From Leptospiraceae bacterium (lineage in GTDB: Bacteria > Spirochaetota > Leptospiria > Leptospirales > Leptospiraceae): a DNA stretch of 64,000 nucleotides. This document shows positions 35,773 to 44,042 of the stretch, one piece after another (position 1 is the stretch's first letter; every line of letters begins with the position of its first letter). The stretch spans positions 124,001-188,000 of the forward strand of contig JACKPB010000002.1 of assembly GCA_024233875.1 (NCBI GenBank), read 5' to 3'. The position numbers were made by a program, and so were the translations under genes. The notes below the pieces were generated by a model. The model made no database searches and had not been told where the DNA came from. It was given only the letters and a program-made list of their open reading frames with translations.

Positions 35773-36216
35773 TCAATCGTCGTAAGTAATGTCGAGTGCC
35801 TGAATGTAAGGTTGACTTTCGGTGATCCGTCTGTCTTTTTGCATTCTGGCTCTATTTTTAGCAGCGATTTCTGCAAATTCAACTGTGTAAGGTGTCCAGG
35901 GAATAGCTCTCAAGCGTGCAACCGGGATCTTTTTCTTGCTTCCTTCGCAAATCCCATAGGTTCCATTCTCTATCTTAGTCAGGGCTTTTTCGATTTGATT
36001 CAATAAATCGACTTCATTCTCAGTCAGAACAGAATTGAGAACATCTTCATTGATTTCTGAAGCCATGTCTGCGATGTCACCCATCTCTTTGAGTCCGGAG
36101 GGGGATGATTTGTCTTCCCAGGTGTTCAGCTTCTCCAATAGAGAGTTCTTTTTTTCTACCAGAGATGCTTTGATTTCTTCCAGGAACTTTACATCAAAAT
36201 GTTGTTTTGTCGCCAT
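35773..36216 (-). CDS. DksA/TraR-like protein with degenerate zinc finger
   Basis: This is a 147-residue protein of the DksA/TraR shape: a long N-terminal coiled coil, then YGICEGSKKKIPVARLRAIP. In DksA this region is YGxCxxCGxxI with four Cys. Here only one Cys remains, so zinc binding is probably lost, as in Cys-poor DksA relatives. DksA proteins enter the RNA polymerase secondary channel and work with ppGpp at rRNA and amino-acid promoters. Its ATG overlaps the stop of rpmG by one base, consistent with tight coupling to a ribosomal protein gene. Confidence 0.82.
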   Translation of the reverse strand: MATKQHFDVKFLEEIKASLVEKKNSLLEKLNTWEDKSSPSGLKEMGDIADMASEINEDVLNSVLTENEVDLLNQIEKALTKIENGTYGICEGSKKKIPVARLRAIPWTPYTVEFAEIAAKNRARMQKDRRITESQPYIQALDITYDD

Positions 36217-36377
36217 TAAGCCTTTGTCTCTTTGTGATCAGTGTGCTTTCTGCAAAACTTGCAGTACTTGCTAGTGATCAACTTTTCTGATTTCGTCTTC
36301 TTATTTTTTGTTTGAAAATAAGCCGATTTGCCAGGATGCTCGCATCCAGTACAAGCTAATTTAATAATTTCTCTCAT
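36216..36377 (-). CDS. rpmG: 50S ribosomal protein L33
   Basis: This 53-residue protein (MREIIKLACTGCEHPGKSAY at the start) has the L33 fold and four Cys in two CxxC pairs (C9, C12, C39, C42), so it is the zinc-binding paralogue. It ends KHTDHKETKA. The stop TAA shares its last base with the ATG of the DksA-like gene. Coupling a ribosomal protein to a DksA-like regulator suggests growth-rate control of both. Confidence 0.96.
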   Translation of the reverse strand: MREIIKLACTGCEHPGKSAYFQTKNKKTKSEKLITSKYCKFCRKHTDHKETKA

Positions 36378-36627
36378 AATTTATGACATAAAAATCTGAG
36401 ATTGAAATATGTCAACTTACTCTTCGGATGAATACGGGAAAAATCCTAACATTTTTTCAAATTTCTAAACTTCCATTTGAGAGAAAAGTATCTCTAGTCT
36501 CAAAATTCATTTAGTACGCATAAATAGAATTGCCCTATAAAAAAGCTGAGGATAATTTTGAATAATTTTTTTCTTCTGAATCATAATTGATTTGCTTCAT
36601 TTTTTTTTTCTAAGAATCTGTTAATTT

Positions 36628-38313
36628 ATGAAATACAACATTCCAGCCAAATCTTTCTTACTAGCTCTCTCAATTTTACTGAGCCTTTCCGACTGCCGGA
36701 AAAAAGAAGATCACCAAATTTTTAAAAATTCATGGAGAACTGATATCGATTTTTATCTTATCCCGGAGAAGTTCAATGTCATGGAAACCGATTGGGTCAA
36801 TACAAAGGGGCAAGCCCACTTCAACAAACAGGATTTGATTCGACATTTAAAATCCTACGGGAGAACTCTAAATGATCTTCAAAAGATGCCCGAGTTGGAA
36901 TTTACTGAAAATGAAGACACCATTACCCTAACGGTCGCAAAGACCTCCCACTCCACCCATTATTCTTATGATATTAATATCCCTATTTCCTTTTATGGTC
37001 CGAAATGGTTTTTGAAAGGAGAGTATTCCGACATAGTACACCAACAGAATATAGTCCCTACGCTCGCCAAATTACTAAAAATCAGAAACCCCAACGGTGT
37101 GGAAACCAAAGCCATCACCAAAATTTTAAAAGACCAGACTCCAAGTGAAAAACCGGAGATCATAGTCACCGTAGTGATTGACCAGGGGGGACAACAGTAC
37201 TACAAAGCCCATCCGGGAGTTCCCAAAAACATTTTAAAAATACGTGAATCCAGTTCTTATTTTCCAAATGCAAAGGTGGGTCACGTGGATTCACAGACTG
37301 CAGTGGGACATATGGCGATAGGCACAGGTTCCTATCCGAGAAAGAGTGGGATCATAGGCAATACAAAGTTTTTCATGAAAGACGGAAAGATGAATTACAC
37401 AAATGTTTACTCCAATACAGCATCGGATATGAACACAGAAGAACTGGAAGTGGAGACTCTTTCTGATGTTTTGGATCATGAAAATTCAAATCAATCAGAA
37501 ATCCTTTCTCAGTGCTATGCCCATAGGGCCTCCATAGGAATGGCAGGTCACGGTAGCTATCCCATAAAAAATGCCACTTACAATGGGGACAAGGACATGG
37601 TCTACTGGATCGACAAGACCAATGGATCCTGGGTAACAGACAACAGGTTTTACACCCTCCCAAAATCAGTTTCCTCATACAATAGTTATGAAAACTACAA
37701 AACAGAAAACCCCTCAGGTCCCGAAGGGAAAGGTCTTCCACCCAACGAAGAATTAAAAAATTATTTCTACGAAATCATGTCCACTTCTGCTGAAGTAAAA
37801 ATGGAAGGAGAGATGTTCAGAAAAGTATTGAAAGAACAAATCATCGATACACCCAAAGCCAAAGATGGGATCACAGACCTGGCTTATGTGACTTTCAAAG
37901 CAACAGACGCAGCCGGCCATACCTATGGATGGGAGTCACTCGAAGCAAAAGAGGCCTTTCGGGAAACCGACAACCAAATTGGTCTTTTGTTTGAACTTCT
38001 TCAAAAAGAGTACGGCGATTCCTTTATTTTAATCATTACTGCTGATCATGGCTGTGCCCCTCTTCCCGAAATCTCAGGAGGACAAAGGCTTGTAGTAGAC
38101 GAAGTCTTCAAAGAAGTGAATTCTCTTCTTCCGGCCGGAGCTGAAGATGATTTGATCCGCTTTCTCACTGTAGGACAGATCTCTTTAAATCACGGAAGTC
38201 TAAAGACACACAATATTTCAGAAAAACAGGTAAAAGATAAGATCTTAGGAATCAGAGTCAACGGAAGACCTTTTTTCAAACAGGTTTTATCAGCAAACGA
38301 CATCAAGCATTGA
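36628..38313 (+). CDS. Alkaline-phosphatase-superfamily lipoprotein
   Basis: This is a 561-residue exported phosphatase/phosphodiesterase with signal ending SLSDC. Metal-site motifs of the family are present: VVIDQGG (first Asp), DSQTAVGHMAIGTGSYP with the Thr nucleophile region, KATDAAGHTYG, ITADHGCAPLP and a late LNHGS. It should cleave phosphate esters in the periplasm or on the surface. The substrate (phosphomonoester, nucleotide or lipid) is unknown. The gene stands alone, and the 250-bp upstream gap holds its promoter, which I could not pin down. Confidence 0.85.
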   Translation: MKYNIPAKSFLLALSILLSLSDCRKKEDHQIFKNSWRTDIDFYLIPEKFNVMETDWVNTKGQAHFNKQDLIRHLKSYGRTLNDLQKMPELEFTENEDTITLTVAKTSHSTHYSYDINIPISFYGPKWFLKGEYSDIVHQQNIVPTLAKLLKIRNPNGVETKAITKILKDQTPSEKPEIIVTVVIDQGGQQYYKAHPGVPKNILKIRESSSYFPNAKVGHVDSQTAVGHMAIGTGSYPRKSGIIGNTKFFMKDGKMNYTNVYSNTASDMNTEELEVETLSDVLDHENSNQSEILSQCYAHRASIGMAGHGSYPIKNATYNGDKDMVYWIDKTNGSWVTDNRFYTLPKSVSSYNSYENYKTENPSGPEGKGLPPNEELKNYFYEIMSTSAEVKMEGEMFRKVLKEQIIDTPKAKDGITDLAYVTFKATDAAGHTYGWESLEAKEAFRETDNQIGLLFELLQKEYGDSFILIITADHGCAPLPEISGGQRLVVDEVFKEVNSLLPAGAEDDLIRFLTVGQISLNHGSLKTHNISEKQVKDKILGIRVNGRPFFKQVLSANDIKH

Positions 38314-38340
38314 GAACTCTTTGATATCCTACGAGCTGGG

Positions 38341-38772
38341 TCAATCAAAGCCCAGTTCGCTACGGATCAATTCCAAACGCACCCGATTGTGAAAGAAATC
38401 GAATATTCCGAATACGGAAGCAGATCGAATTTGAATTTTATTTGTATCTTTAGGAAAATAAAATTCTACCTTATCAGGAAATCTTAATATTTTAGTAAAG
38501 TAATACACCCGAATGTAATCCTGATCGGATTCTTCTCTTACACTTACATTTTCTTTGTCATCCAAATACTTATATAGTTTTTCATAAGCATCTTCTTTCG
38601 ATCCAGAATATTCATATTCCCTAATCTTATGTAGGTAATTGTACTTCCAACTTTGAGAAGACACACAATTGGGAGTCGGAGGACAGAAGTTTAGTTCACT
38701 CTCATCCACTCCCATCCCGGGGCCGATAAAACTTGAACAACAGATGAGAAACACAGTAAGTACTGAATTCAT
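38341..38772 (-). CDS. DUF1499 secreted protein
   Basis: This 143-residue product begins with a hydrophobic stretch (MNSVLTVFLICCSSFIGPGM) that is a signal or lipoprotein signal with CC as possible lipid site. The mature region has LNFCPPTPNCVSSQS, the DUF1499 signature (CPDSPNCVSSQ). Family members are small envelope proteins of unknown function. It is convergent with the phosphatase gene and divergent from the cyclic-nucleotide-domain gene. Confidence 0.78.
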   Translation of the reverse strand: MNSVLTVFLICCSSFIGPGMGVDESELNFCPPTPNCVSSQSWKYNYLHKIREYEYSGSKEDAYEKLYKYLDDKENVSVREESDQDYIRVYYFTKILRFPDKVEFYFPKDTNKIQIRSASVFGIFDFFHNRVRLELIRSELGFD

Positions 38773-38896
38773 ATTTATACAGAAAGAAAGATTTCAGACG
38801 TGGAAAGGAAAAAACTCTTTAGAATATTAAAAAAATGATAGCTTCAAAAGGCAAAATCATGCTCAGTGGAAATAAGGGAATGAGTAGATTTAATTT

Positions 38897-40099
38897 ATGA
38901 ATCAAAATCACCAGGTATTTATCATACAGAATTTCCATCAGGGGTCATACATCACTGTGGAAGGGGACCGGAAAGGTGGTTTGTTTCATATCATTCTCGA
39001 TGGACGGGTCAATTTACACAAAAAAAACCCTGCGAATGGAGAGCCTTCATTCCAATCGATCGGGAAAGGTGACTTCTTCGGCGTTATATCCTCCATGACA
39101 GGACTTCCCCAACTAGAGTCAGCGATTGCAACCACTCCTCTCACCACGATTTCTGTATCTCATGATAAATTTGGGGATCTCATTCGAAAGAATGCACCTC
39201 TAGCCATGAAGATCATCAAATCGTATTCACTTAAATTGAGACTTTTGGATCAACTCATGGAATCGGATGGAGATGGATTCACTAAAAATCAGCATGGCGA
39301 CCCTCATGAAGACATAGTTGTACGTGCGGAAAAACACTACCAATTCGGTGACAAGAAAATTGCCGCTCATATGTACAAAACCTATCTGGAATTCAATCCG
39401 GATGGTCCACAAAGACCAAAATGTATCTCAAGACTGAAGTACTTAAACGAATCCGAAGAAAAAAAAGTCCGAACAGGAAGTATCCTGACCTACAAGCCCG
39501 GAGAAGTCATATTTGTTGAAGGTGAGATCGGTAAAGAACTTCTCATCGTCCAATCCGGAAAGGTAAAAATCGTTCGAATGAGCCAGGACACCGAAATGGT
39601 TATGAATATTCTCAAAGAGGGAGAGATTTTCGGTGAAATGTCACTCCTCGACAACAAACCCAGATCGGCTTCAGCCGTTGCTCTAACACCTACAAAAGTA
39701 GCCTCGATCAACAAAGTGAACTTTCATTCCACAGCTGAGCTAAATCCCCAATTGATGACCAAAGTCATCACTGTACTTTCAGAGAGAGTTTGGACCCTGT
39801 ATAGAAAGGTAGTGAATTCTAAATTTTTTGATATGGGACTTAGATATGGAGATATGCTACTGATCCTTGCCGAACAGGCCAGACAGAAATTCAGTGCGGG
39901 AAATAGTCACAACTTCCAAATTTCCCCAAAAGATCTCTTAAAAATGATGGCTCTTCCTGAAACCGAACTTTCTTCATTGATGAAATTTCTTTCCCTTCAG
40001 GGATATTTGAAAAATGAAGGGAATCAAATCATTTGTACCGATCTTTCTCTCCTGGAAAGATTTGTGATATCCAATAAGAACAAAGTTGATAAGAAGTGA
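38897..40099 (+). CDS. Regulator with two cyclic-nucleotide-binding domains and a C-terminal HTH
   Basis: This is a 400-residue cytoplasmic protein. A cyclic-nucleotide-type domain (about residues 10-115) with RVNLHKKNP and GDFFGVISSM is followed by a linker, then a second one (about 190-310) with EVIFVEGEIGKELLIVQSGK and the phosphate-cassette-like GEMSLLDNKPRSASA, where Glu and Arg are kept. The last 80 residues (ISPKDLLKMMALPETELSSL) look like a Crp-type winged helix. It may respond to cAMP or cGMP and bind DNA, but no adenylate cyclase is adjacent. The second domain fits a canonical ligand site better than the first. Confidence 0.85.
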   Translation: MNQNHQVFIIQNFHQGSYITVEGDRKGGLFHIILDGRVNLHKKNPANGEPSFQSIGKGDFFGVISSMTGLPQLESAIATTPLTTISVSHDKFGDLIRKNAPLAMKIIKSYSLKLRLLDQLMESDGDGFTKNQHGDPHEDIVVRAEKHYQFGDKKIAAHMYKTYLEFNPDGPQRPKCISRLKYLNESEEKKVRTGSILTYKPGEVIFVEGEIGKELLIVQSGKVKIVRMSQDTEMVMNILKEGEIFGEMSLLDNKPRSASAVALTPTKVASINKVNFHSTAELNPQLMTKVITVLSERVWTLYRKVVNSKFFDMGLRYGDMLLILAEQARQKFSAGNSHNFQISPKDLLKMMALPETELSSLMKFLSLQGYLKNEGNQIICTDLSLLERFVISNKNKVDKK

Positions 40100-40103
40100 T
40101 CTT

Positions 40104-40748
40104 ATGAACGAACATGACTTCAGGTCCATGCGGAGAAACTACGGGAAATCCGAGTTGGTCGAAACTCAGATCTCTCCCAATCCCTTTGATCAATTTTCAC
40201 ATTGGTTCAAAGAAGCAAAAGCTTCCGGAATTCTCGAACCCAATGCCATGAGCCTCGCCACAGCATCCAAATCAGGTCATCCCAGAAACCGAATCGTTCT
40301 TCTCAAGGAGATAAATGCTACCGGTTTGGTATTTTTTACAAACTATTTGAGCCAAAAAGGTCAGGATCTAGAAGAAAATCCGTATGCATCCGCACTATTT
40401 TTTTGGGATAAGGAAGAACGTCAGGTTCGTTTTGATGGGAAAGTAGAGAAAATTTCCCGGGAAGAATCAGAAGCCTATTTTTTATCCAGACCCTTTGAAA
40501 GCCAAATAGGTGCTCACGCCTCTATTCAGAGTTCAACGATTCCCAATCGGGAGTTTGTTGAATCCAAATACGAAGACATGAAAGAAAAGTATTCGGGTCA
40601 GATTGTTCCCATTCCGGACTATTGGGGAGGGTATATCCTCATTCCTGAAGTCATAGAGTTCTGGCAGGGTCGTTCCAGCAGACTACATGATCGAATCGAA
40701 TACAAAAAATCCAACAATCAGTGGACAATCAATCGTCTCTCCCCCTGA
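40104..40748 (+). CDS. pdxH: Pyridoxamine 5'-phosphate oxidase
   Basis: This FMN-dependent oxidase makes pyridoxal phosphate, the cofactor of several enzymes in the window (alr, the lysine aminomutase). The motifs NAMSLATASKSGHPRNRIVL, FFTNYLSQKG, RPFESQIGAHASIQSS and the C-terminal FWQGRSSRLHDRIEY are diagnostic. The 214-residue product from ATG 40104 has normal length. An in-frame upstream start at 40086 overlaps the previous gene and is less likely. It follows the cyclic-nucleotide regulator by 4 bp. Confidence 0.95.
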   Translation: MNEHDFRSMRRNYGKSELVETQISPNPFDQFSHWFKEAKASGILEPNAMSLATASKSGHPRNRIVLLKEINATGLVFFTNYLSQKGQDLEENPYASALFFWDKEERQVRFDGKVEKISREESEAYFLSRPFESQIGAHASIQSSTIPNREFVESKYEDMKEKYSGQIVPIPDYWGGYILIPEVIEFWQGRSSRLHDRIEYKKSNNQWTINRLSP

Positions 40749-41053
40749 TCCTGTTTAGTACATTTTTCAGTTCCTTTCCCCCTTTTTTCTAATTAATGAA
40801 CTAGCCTTTCAGCAAACACAAGTCATGATGACTCACAGTCAAAATAAATCAATAATTTACATCAGGTAACAAATTGAATTCATTCTCTCTTTGAATGAAA
40901 CCCTTTTAGTAAGGTATTGATTATTTAACTCTTAAACTAGACCAGTTTCCAGAATGAATTGGGTATTTCTGCTTCAGGTATCTAGCCATTTTACTGCCGA
41001 TTCATTTGAACATACGCAAATCTATCTGAAATGACTCTAAAAAGGATTCACAA
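40749..41053. other. Non-coding gap before the first Ig-like lipoprotein
   Basis: This 305-bp gap has no credible ORF. It contains a short perfect palindrome AGTCATGATGACT (40821-40833) that could be an operator, and AAGGA at the ribosome-site distance before the ATG at 41054. No firm -35/-10 was identified. Confidence 0.4.
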
Positions 41054-43474
41054 ATGAAAACTTTTCTTTTGATCTCAATCATTGTAAATATCTTAAGTTT
41101 TTCTAACTGCAACAACATTCTCATGAAGGGAGAGCAAGACAGTTCTTCAGAGACACCGATTCTATCCCTTATGCTCGGTTACAAGCTATCCAAACTTACT
41201 CTTTCCGGGACCGCCGCTAAAGGCTCTATTCAAAATGGATTGGTTGAAGTTTACAAACTGAATTCCACCGGTGCCTGTGATACTAATCTTCTCGGTTCCA
41301 CATTTACTGACGTAAATGGCTCCTATAAGGTTACTTTTCCCCGAACAGGTGGATCGGTATGTGTGTATGTAAAACCGGACCCCAAAGGTACGACTTTAAT
41401 GTATGATGAGAAGACTTCCCGAAGCATTGGAGTCCCTCCCTCCTCCGGATTCAAACTGACTAATATTCTAGAAGAAAGTAAAATCAATCCGCTAAAATTA
41501 AATTCTGCTCCTGTATCTCCCCTAACTTCAGCGATAGCGGGACGGGTCAAAGCTCTCTCCGATCTCACCTCAACCCCAAATACAAAAAAAATTCTAGAAA
41601 AAGCAGGGAAAGAAATTGTAATACGTTTCGGCTTAAATCGGAGCTTTGTCACTTCTTCGAGAAGTCTATCCAAAGACACATCCAGTATAAACGATACAGA
41701 CTACCCCACACTTCAGGACCTTGATATCGATTTGAATGCAGCCGGAAATGATGTCTCTGTGAATTATCTTATGGTATTGGCGGGTTTTTCACAATTGGCC
41801 TATTCAAATAAATCGAATCCGAATCTATCTTCAGAAGACATTCAAAATGCGATCACTGTCTTTTCTAATGACTTTGTAGATGGAAAATTCAATGGGAAAG
41901 ATAAGAATGGTTCTTCTTTGAGTTTCACTGGATCCGGGATAGCACTCTCCTCCAATCCTCTTTCAGAAAATCTTCTTCCCGCTATAAAAACTTTTATTCA
42001 GGAAGGTGGAAAAATTGGTTTGTCACCTAACAATCAAATTTCAATAGCAAGTTCCGAATTGGAAAAGATTCAATTCATTGACAACCGTGAAATTGTCTCT
42101 CCTGTTTCTGAGGGACTCCCCCTGGCACCTTCTCCAACCTTCGGTATTCCCGGTAACGGCCTGACCTATCATCTTTTCAATGTAAATACTCCTGTCAATC
42201 TCAGCCCTATTTCTTCATCGGGAACAATCACCACCTGTAGTATTTCACCTTCATTGCCCGAGGGCTTGCAAATCTCATCCAATTGTACAATATCGGGTAC
42301 ACCCACTCAAGTTTTGCCTCAAACTACCTATACTATCACAGCAGAAAATTTTATAGGAACCAATACAGGTTCCCTATCTCTGAAAGTTAATCCCGAGCTC
42401 AAGCTCACTTACTCAAGCTCGACCTTCAATCAAAATGAATCATCTTCCGTGACTCCCACAATCGTCGTCACAGGAACCATCATTTCCTGCACCGGGTCTC
42501 TTCCTGCCGGAATGACGATCCATCCCACTACCTGTGTCATAAGCGGAACACCAATTGCGGCTCAGGCTACAGTCAATCATACAGTACTTGTAACTGATTC
42601 CAACGGATCGACGTCATCAGCTTCTGCTCCTATATCTGTAACAGACAAAACAGCTCCGACAATTGCCAATCCTAGTATCACAGTCACTCCATCCAACGGA
42701 ACATCGGTAACTCTTAGCTGGAATGCAGCTACAGATAATTTTTCTTCCCTCCAGTATGCAGTGTATTACATCCTTGATGAAACTACATCTACACCCAGTT
42801 TTGATACTGTGGCTCAGATGGAAGGATATGCCGGTGTTACTACTACTGGATATTCCTCTGCTACAACCGCTACAATCACAGGTTTGACAGCGGGAAAGAG
42901 TGCATACTACTTCAATGTAATTGCAAAGGATTCAGCAGGAAATAAATCACCTTATGCAAAGAGTTTGGTGAACACCGGAATCTTCCTGATGGATTGTGCA
43001 AATGGTACAGGGAAAGGTAATTTTGGTGGATACAATGGAGCTCTTACTCTTTGTGATCAATCCGGAAAAGCTAAAAAGTGCAATGGTGTACGTCCTTTTA
43101 TTTCACTGAGTGGTATGAATCTTATCGATGCACCTACATATAATAATTTCGGTTCTTCATTGCCTGTCTATTCAGTGGCTATCAGCAATTCTGCTGTGAC
43201 AAAATTTTCAGACAACTGGCAGTCTCTATTTTCTGTTAGTCTTCCCAATCCATTTACCAATAATGGGATTATGGGATTGACTGCGGACTTATATACATTT
43301 ACACTCTCCGATGGGACCTTTGATGCTACAAACAATTGCTCCGGAGGAACTTCAACCTCAGGAAGTGGTCGGGGAGCAAACTCAGCTGACGGATCCGCCA
43401 TCAACTGGTTCAGCGGAACAGTCTATACTTGCAATCCAACCATCAATAAAACTTTGATCAGCGTGTGTTTCTAA
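41054..43474 (+). CDS. Large Ig-like surface lipoprotein A
   Basis: This 806-residue lipoprotein has signal ending LSFSNC. The domain order by eye is an N-terminal beta module (LSGTAAKGSIQNGLVEVYKL and TFTDVNGSYKV), a conserved helix-rich segment around SPLTSAIAGRVKALS, two He_PIG-type Ig-like domains (LPEGLQISSNCTISGTPTQV and LPAGMTIHPTTCVISGTPIA), a fibronectin-like domain (DKTAPTIANPSITVTP), then a C-terminal cysteine-containing module with FGGYNGALTLC and NNCSGGTSTSG, like the DUF1554 C-terminus of leptospiral surface proteins. It is probably on the outer surface with an adhesive or ligand-binding role. It is paralogous to the gene at 44043. Confidence 0.83.
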   Translation: MKTFLLISIIVNILSFSNCNNILMKGEQDSSSETPILSLMLGYKLSKLTLSGTAAKGSIQNGLVEVYKLNSTGACDTNLLGSTFTDVNGSYKVTFPRTGGSVCVYVKPDPKGTTLMYDEKTSRSIGVPPSSGFKLTNILEESKINPLKLNSAPVSPLTSAIAGRVKALSDLTSTPNTKKILEKAGKEIVIRFGLNRSFVTSSRSLSKDTSSINDTDYPTLQDLDIDLNAAGNDVSVNYLMVLAGFSQLAYSNKSNPNLSSEDIQNAITVFSNDFVDGKFNGKDKNGSSLSFTGSGIALSSNPLSENLLPAIKTFIQEGGKIGLSPNNQISIASSELEKIQFIDNREIVSPVSEGLPLAPSPTFGIPGNGLTYHLFNVNTPVNLSPISSSGTITTCSISPSLPEGLQISSNCTISGTPTQVLPQTTYTITAENFIGTNTGSLSLKVNPELKLTYSSSTFNQNESSSVTPTIVVTGTIISCTGSLPAGMTIHPTTCVISGTPIAAQATVNHTVLVTDSNGSTSSASAPISVTDKTAPTIANPSITVTPSNGTSVTLSWNAATDNFSSLQYAVYYILDETTSTPSFDTVAQMEGYAGVTTTGYSSATTATITGLTAGKSAYYFNVIAKDSAGNKSPYAKSLVNTGIFLMDCANGTGKGNFGGYNGALTLCDQSGKAKKCNGVRPFISLSGMNLIDAPTYNNFGSSLPVYSVAISNSAVTKFSDNWQSLFSVSLPNPFTNNGIMGLTADLYTFTLSDGTFDATNNCSGGTSTSGSGRGANSADGSAINWFSGTVYTCNPTINKTLISVCF

Positions 43475-44042
43475 ATCCCTACATTTGAACAGGTTCGACT
43501 GAGTTTTGAGATTTTTTTAGTTCATTTGATATCTCCTGAATCCTGTAGTTTCCGGATTAGCACTCAGAATGAATACAGGACAAAATGACAGTTTTCGCCT
43601 GACTCAAAAGATTGAAAAAAACAATATTTTAGAAGTTTTTCAATCTTTCTTGATAAAAACAGGGTTTGGGGGCAACCCTTAGCAAATTACCATCTCTAAA
43701 AAGCCCTGCTAATGGGTTTTTAGAGGTGTCCTCTAGTTTTGAATCAAATCTTCAAAATGTTATATTTAATCACTCACATTTCGCAAAGAAGAGAAATGTG
43801 AGGTTGCAGGGAGCCTGCCGGCAGCTTGGGCTATCGCCCAAACCCATATTTTTATTGATTTATTAGCAAAAAATGATTTTGATTTTAAACTAAAAAAAAT
43901 AGAAAAATAAAATACTGCGTAAGATTAGTTATTTATTCTAATTCTAATATTTTCTAATTAGGGAATCATAAATACTTGATGATTTTCGTCAAAATCTTTT
44001 ACAGTTCAATTGAAAAAAGTACCAATTTGGGAGAGCCCATAA
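43475..44042. other. Structured spacer between the two Ig-like lipoprotein genes
   Basis: This 568-bp non-coding gap is rich in inverted repeats. There is a perfect 13-bp pair (AAAGATTGAAAAA at 43607-43619 and its complement at 43636-43648). A 9-bp stem with a GC extension (43694-43702 with 43717-43725) competes with TAGAGG/CCTCTA (43721-43735). A perfect 10-bp stem pairs CTCACATTTC (43773-43782) with GAAATGTGAG (43793-43802). GCAGG/CCTGC and CTGCCGGCAG (43806-43824) and TTGGGC/GCCCAA (43826-43841) complete the cluster. The last 120 bases are more GC-rich than the surroundings. This looks like an imported or repeated element, or a long structured leader for the downstream lipoprotein gene. 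Confidence 0.55.

Noticed and set aside
43666..43866. 66-residue ORF in the lipoprotein spacer
   Set aside because: It runs through several hairpins, has no credible ribosome site and no recognisable protein pattern.
43981..44000. Intrinsic terminator or thermosensor stem (GATTTT, CGTC, AAAATC) before lipoprotein B
   Set aside because: The 6-bp AT-rich stem is too weak to support a function by eye.
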